NCBI GenBank assembly: GCA_003151955.1
Contig: PLZB01000042.1
Coordinates: 1-48,224, forward strand
Direction of reading: 5' to 3'
DNA: 48,224 nt
Source of the DNA: Acidimicrobiaceae bacterium
GTDB lineage: Bacteria > Actinomycetota > Acidimicrobiia > Acidimicrobiales > UBA8190
The notes under the pieces are model-generated. The model had not been told where the DNA came from, did not search any database, and saw only the letters and a program-made list of their open reading frames with translations. The position numbers were made by a program, and so were the translations under genes. Shown one piece after another: positions 46,120 through 48,224 of the stretch (position 1 is its first letter; every line of letters starts with the position of its first letter).

Positions 46120-46500
46120 TCACTCGGGTTGGAAGAGGGCGATGGTGTTGCCGTCGGGATCCTTGAACCAGGCCGACCGTCCGATGCCGGCCGTGGTCAC
46201 GACGTGATCGACCGTCTTGAAGGCACCGGAGTCGTACTCCTCGAAGACGACACCCCGACCCGCCAGCTCGGCGATGTCGGCGGCGATGTCGGTCGACCAG
46301 AACCGCACCTGGGTGTGGTCGGCGCTGTTCCCGCTGCCCCGGCCATAGATCAGAAGGGTCGTCCCGTCGCCGCACTCGAAGACGAGATGGTTCCTGATCG
46401 TCTCCGGCGACAGCTTCAAGCCGACCAGGCGCTCGTAGAAGTCCTGGCTCTTCTCCAGGTCGGTCGAGACCAGTACCGCCGAGACCCTGTTGCTCACCAT
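46120..46500 (-). CDS. VOC-family (glyoxalase-like) protein
   Basis: 126 aa, two beta-alpha-beta-beta-beta modules of the vicinal-oxygen-chelate fold: AVLVSTDLEKSQDFYERLVGL at the start and WFKDPDGNTIALFQPE at the end, a typical VOC C-terminus with the metal Glu. An internal stretch (VRFWSTDIAADIAELAGRGVVF) is also standard. Its role could be antibiotic sequestration, dioxygenation or isomerisation; not decidable. GGAGGAGG precedes the ATG. Downstream of the ABM-like gene at 46873 on the same strand (85-bp gap), probably in the same MarR-controlled unit. Confidence 0.88.
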   Translation of the reverse strand: MVSNRVSAVLVSTDLEKSQDFYERLVGLKLSPETIRNHLVFECGDGTTLLIYGRGSGNSADHTQVRFWSTDIAADIAELAGRGVVFEEYDSGAFKTVDHVVTTAGIGRSAWFKDPDGNTIALFQPE

Positions 46501-46585
46501 GTCCGTTCCTCCTCCTCGTGATCCTGCTTGGTGTTTCCGGCGAACGGGCCGGGCCCGGGAGGAGGCCTCCCGGGCCCGGCGTCGC

Positions 46586-46873
46586 CTACGGCATGACCCG
46601 GTAGACGTCGATCTCGGTCTCCTCGGGGGGTGTCGGGAACCCGCCCTCGACGCCGGCCTGGAGGCGGGGGACCAGGATCCCGTCCCGGAAGGCCTCCCAG
46701 CTCTCCCTGGAGTCGTGGACCACCACGATGGTCCAGCCCCCCGGAACGCTTCCGGCGGCGTGGAAGATCTGACCGTCGGGCAATCCGCCGTCGGCCGGGT
46801 GGACAGCGGCGAGAGAAGCCTCGTAGTTCTCCTGGGTTCCCCCGGGGAAGTGGTGCACAATTCCAAAGGCCAC
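46586..46873 (-). CDS. Small ABM-like (dimeric alpha/beta-barrel) protein
   Basis: 95 aa. FGIVHHFPGGTQENYEASLAAVHP and GWTIVVVHDSRESWEAFRDGIL form the strand-helix pairs of the dimeric alpha/beta barrel superfamily; the end, TEIDVYRVMP, is a terminal strand. No catalytic residue can be named. The GTG at 46873 follows GGAGG by 5 nt. Divergent from the marR gene with a perfect palindrome between; likely a MarR target. Confidence 0.75.
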   Translation of the reverse strand: MAFGIVHHFPGGTQENYEASLAAVHPADGGLPDGQIFHAAGSVPGGWTIVVVHDSRESWEAFRDGILVPRLQAGVEGGFPTPPEETEIDVYRVMP

Positions 46874-46893
46874 GGTGGCCTCCTTTCTGGTAT

Positions 46894-46917
46894 AGTTACT
46901 TCGAGAAGAAAGTAACT
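46894..46917. promoter_or_regulatory. MarR operator, perfect 8-8-8 inverted repeat
   Basis: AGTTACTT-cgagaaga-AAGTAACT lies between the divergent marR gene (46932) and the ABM-like gene (46873). The minus-strand TATACC and plus-strand TAACTC -10-like elements overlap it. A bound MarR dimer would shut both promoters, giving autoregulation plus control of the ABM-VOC unit. The region is much richer in A/T than its flanks. Confidence 0.75.
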
Positions 46918-46931
46918 CGGAAGGAGGGCTC

Positions 46932-47393
46932 GTGTCAAGAAGGAACCCCGGGGAGGACGAGTACCTGACCGAGGTGGAGTTCCGCGCCTGGCACGGAGCC
47001 CTCGAGTTCACCAACGCCGCCATGCGGGCCATCGACGAGGCGCTCACGGCCGGTCACGGCATCTCGATCAAGGAATTCGACGTCCTGATCACCCTGTTCA
47101 ACGCCCCCGAACGTCGTCTCCGGATGTCGGAGCTGGCCGAGCGGGTGGTCCTGACCGCCAGCGGGCTCACCCACTTGATCACCCGGATCGAGCGCGCTGG
47201 TCTCGTGATCCGGACCGTCGACCAGGGCGACCGGCGGAGCTTCTTCGCCGTGCTCACCGAGGCCGGGCACGAGCTGCTCCGGGAGTCACGGCCGGCCCAC
47301 AACCAGGTGGTCCGCAGCCGGTTGACCGAGCGTCTGACCCCGGCCGATCTGGCCGTCCTTGGTGACCTCTGGGAGAAGATCCGGGAGCCGTGA
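46932..47393 (+). CDS. MarR-family transcriptional regulator
   Basis: 153 aa. Winged helix-turn-helix with LRMSELAERVVLTASGLTHLITRIERAGLV (about 57-86) as the recognition region and DQGDRRSFFAVLTEAG (about 91-106) as the wing with the conserved D-R pair. N- and C-terminal helices form the dimer interface. Regulators of this type respond to phenolic or other small aromatic compounds or to oxidants; no Cys is present, so thiol sensing is excluded. A strong GGAAGGAGG ribosome site precedes the GTG. The palindrome 15 nt upstream is its probable operator. Confidence 0.93.
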   Translation: MSRRNPGEDEYLTEVEFRAWHGALEFTNAAMRAIDEALTAGHGISIKEFDVLITLFNAPERRLRMSELAERVVLTASGLTHLITRIERAGLVIRTVDQGDRRSFFAVLTEAGHELLRESRPAHNQVVRSRLTERLTPADLAVLGDLWEKIREP

Positions 47394-47483
47394 GCAGGCC
47401 GCGCCGATCGAGGGACAGCCTCGGGGGCTCCGGCTCCCGAGGTGAAGCTCGGCACAACGAGCTCTGGCGATGGTCCGTCCAGA

Positions 47484-47501
47484 GGGAGCGGTTATGCTCC
47501 C
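47484..47501. promoter_or_regulatory. GGGAGC-N6-GCTCCC palindrome at a promoter
   Basis: A perfect 6-6-6 inverted repeat encloses a TATGCT -10-like element (47493-47498) about 65 nt before the secreted-protein gene at 47563. Same geometry as the repeat at 34902-34919 but different half-sites. Confidence 0.35.
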
Positions 47502-47562
47502 CGGCCAAGAACCGTCCGCCGCTGTGACGCCGGTCGGCCGAGGAAGAAGCGGCGGGGTGGAG

Positions 47563-48222
47563 ATGCAGTTCTCGAAGCGGCGGATGAACGTGGCGATGAT
47601 GGCCGTGATGGCAGCCGTCTTGATCCCGGTCCTGAGCCTGGCGGCTCCGACCGCCGCGGCCGCGGCAACCCCGGCCCATCCAGCCGTACCCACGCCTGCC
47701 ACCGGGCTGACGTCGAGGGCGACCGCGCCCGTCAGCATTGCCTTCGTCCACAGCTACCCGCCCATCTTCCCCGGCGGCCAGGGCTCGTACACGCTGCCCT
47801 ACGTCACCTACAAGGGTTCGACGTACCCCAACGACCACGACGTGACCTTCGACGTGGCCGACAGCAGCTCCCCCACGACCCTGGGCACCCACGAGTTCTC
47901 GATCACATTCGACGGTCCCAACGGCACCAGCGTGGTCCCCGGCGTCTATAACAACGCGCAGCATTGGCCGTCCAACGGCAGCAGTCCCGGCTTCGACATC
48001 GGCGGCGGTGGCCCTTCCGGCGGCGGCACGGACTGCAACACCTACACCGGGTCCTACCAGGTCGACGACGCCACCTACGCCGGCTCGACGCTCGTCTCCT
48101 TCGCCGCCAGCATGACTCTTGAATGCGACAGCGGGACGGCACAGATCATCGCCCGGATCATCTGGAACAGCTCAGCCGGTTCGACGTCGCCGGACCTCTG
48201 CGGAACCTGTCAAGCCCATTGA
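47563..48222 (+). CDS. Secreted hypothetical protein
   Basis: 219 aa from the ATG at 47563 (in-frame GTG at 47557 possible). A signal peptide (about 1-35: basic MQFSKRRMN, hydrophobic VAMMAVMAAVLIPVLSLAA) ends near PTAAAAATPA. The mature part is rich in Gly, Ser, Thr and Asn with beta-strand character (EFSITFDGPNGTSVVPGVY) and four Cys (GTDCNTY, LECDSG, DLCGTC) that may form two disulfides. No family recognised. The stop codon TGA is at 48220-48222, two bases from the window end, so the gene is complete. Confidence 0.7.
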   Translation: MQFSKRRMNVAMMAVMAAVLIPVLSLAAPTAAAAATPAHPAVPTPATGLTSRATAPVSIAFVHSYPPIFPGGQGSYTLPYVTYKGSTYPNDHDVTFDVADSSSPTTLGTHEFSITFDGPNGTSVVPGVYNNAQHWPSNGSSPGFDIGGGGPSGGGTDCNTYTGSYQVDDATYAGSTLVSFAASMTLECDSGTAQIIARIIWNSSAGSTSPDLCGTCQAH

Positions 48223-48224
48223 GA

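Noticed and set aside
1..48224. CRISPR array, rRNA operon or prophage structural genes
   Set aside because: No regularly spaced identical repeats, no rRNA-like conserved segments and no capsid, tail or terminase-like proteins were found.

Overview
The window is very GC-rich DNA with strong GC bias at third codon positions. It most likely comes from an actinobacterium of the class Acidimicrobiia. Support for that placement: an N-terminal GWWIASDGRWY motif (gene at 45057-46064) and GYW..(A/S)DGG.(F/Y)AFGDA secreted repeats (gene at 20964-22946), both of which I associate with that class; many GTG starts; promoters of the form TANNNT followed 6-9 nt later by the start codon, with no ribosome binding site, implying leaderless mRNAs; and an F420/FMN luciferase-like enzyme beside several fatty-acid genes. 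The placement is an inference from these traits, not a database match.

Left end (1-5012): the right-hand part of a probable integrative element inserted at the 3' end of a tRNA-Lys gene. It carries a likely ISAzo13-type transposase remnant, a secreted delta-60-repeat protein, a DUF234-type AAA ATPase divergent from a small antitoxin-like protein across a shared palindrome, and a tyrosine integrase 75 bp from the tRNA. The left boundary lies outside the window. Positions 5013-5442 hold tRNA-Lys(CTT), tRNA-His(GTG) and tRNA-Arg(TCT).

Core chromosome, left half (5616-22946): an acyl-CoA ligase / LLM oxidoreductase / double-hotdog operon; a nucleosidase-like protein; an orphan ParA followed by a zinc-ribbon protein and a DedA membrane protein; a compact four-gene operon (12226-15207) encoding a small protein and three different proteins, each built of two YbjQ-like domains (the most unusual locus here); a metallo-beta-lactamase hydrolase; a PAS-GGDEF-EAL protein; a secreted protein; a TesB-like thioesterase with an aldo/keto reductase; and a large secreted repeat protein.

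Right half (22966-48222): an FMN alpha-hydroxyacid oxidase with an acyl-CoA synthetase; a stand-alone LigD-type ATP-dependent DNA ligase; an EEP-family hydrolase; an acyltransferase-3/SGNH protein; a secreted phosphodiesterase; a phosphotransferase / lipocalin-like protein / enoyl-CoA hydratase group; a DUF2127 protein; a quinone oxidoreductase with a TetR regulator; a membrane GGDEF-EAL protein; an Fpg/Nei glycosylase with an NADP-dependent reductase; a lipoprotein; an HhH-PHP protein divergent from a stand-alone LigD polymerase domain; a membrane-anchored trypsin-like protease; and a MarR-controlled locus (VOC and ABM-like proteins) with a perfect 8-8-8 operator. The window ends two bases after a secreted hypothetical protein.

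Themes: fatty-acyl-CoA metabolism (two ligases, two thioesterase-like proteins, an enoyl-CoA hydratase, several oxidoreductases), DNA repair with the LigD functions split between two distant loci, and cyclic-di-GMP turnover. No rRNA or CRISPR array was seen. No stretch longer than 300 bases lacks a gene; the longest gaps are 1700-1968 and 16264-16538.
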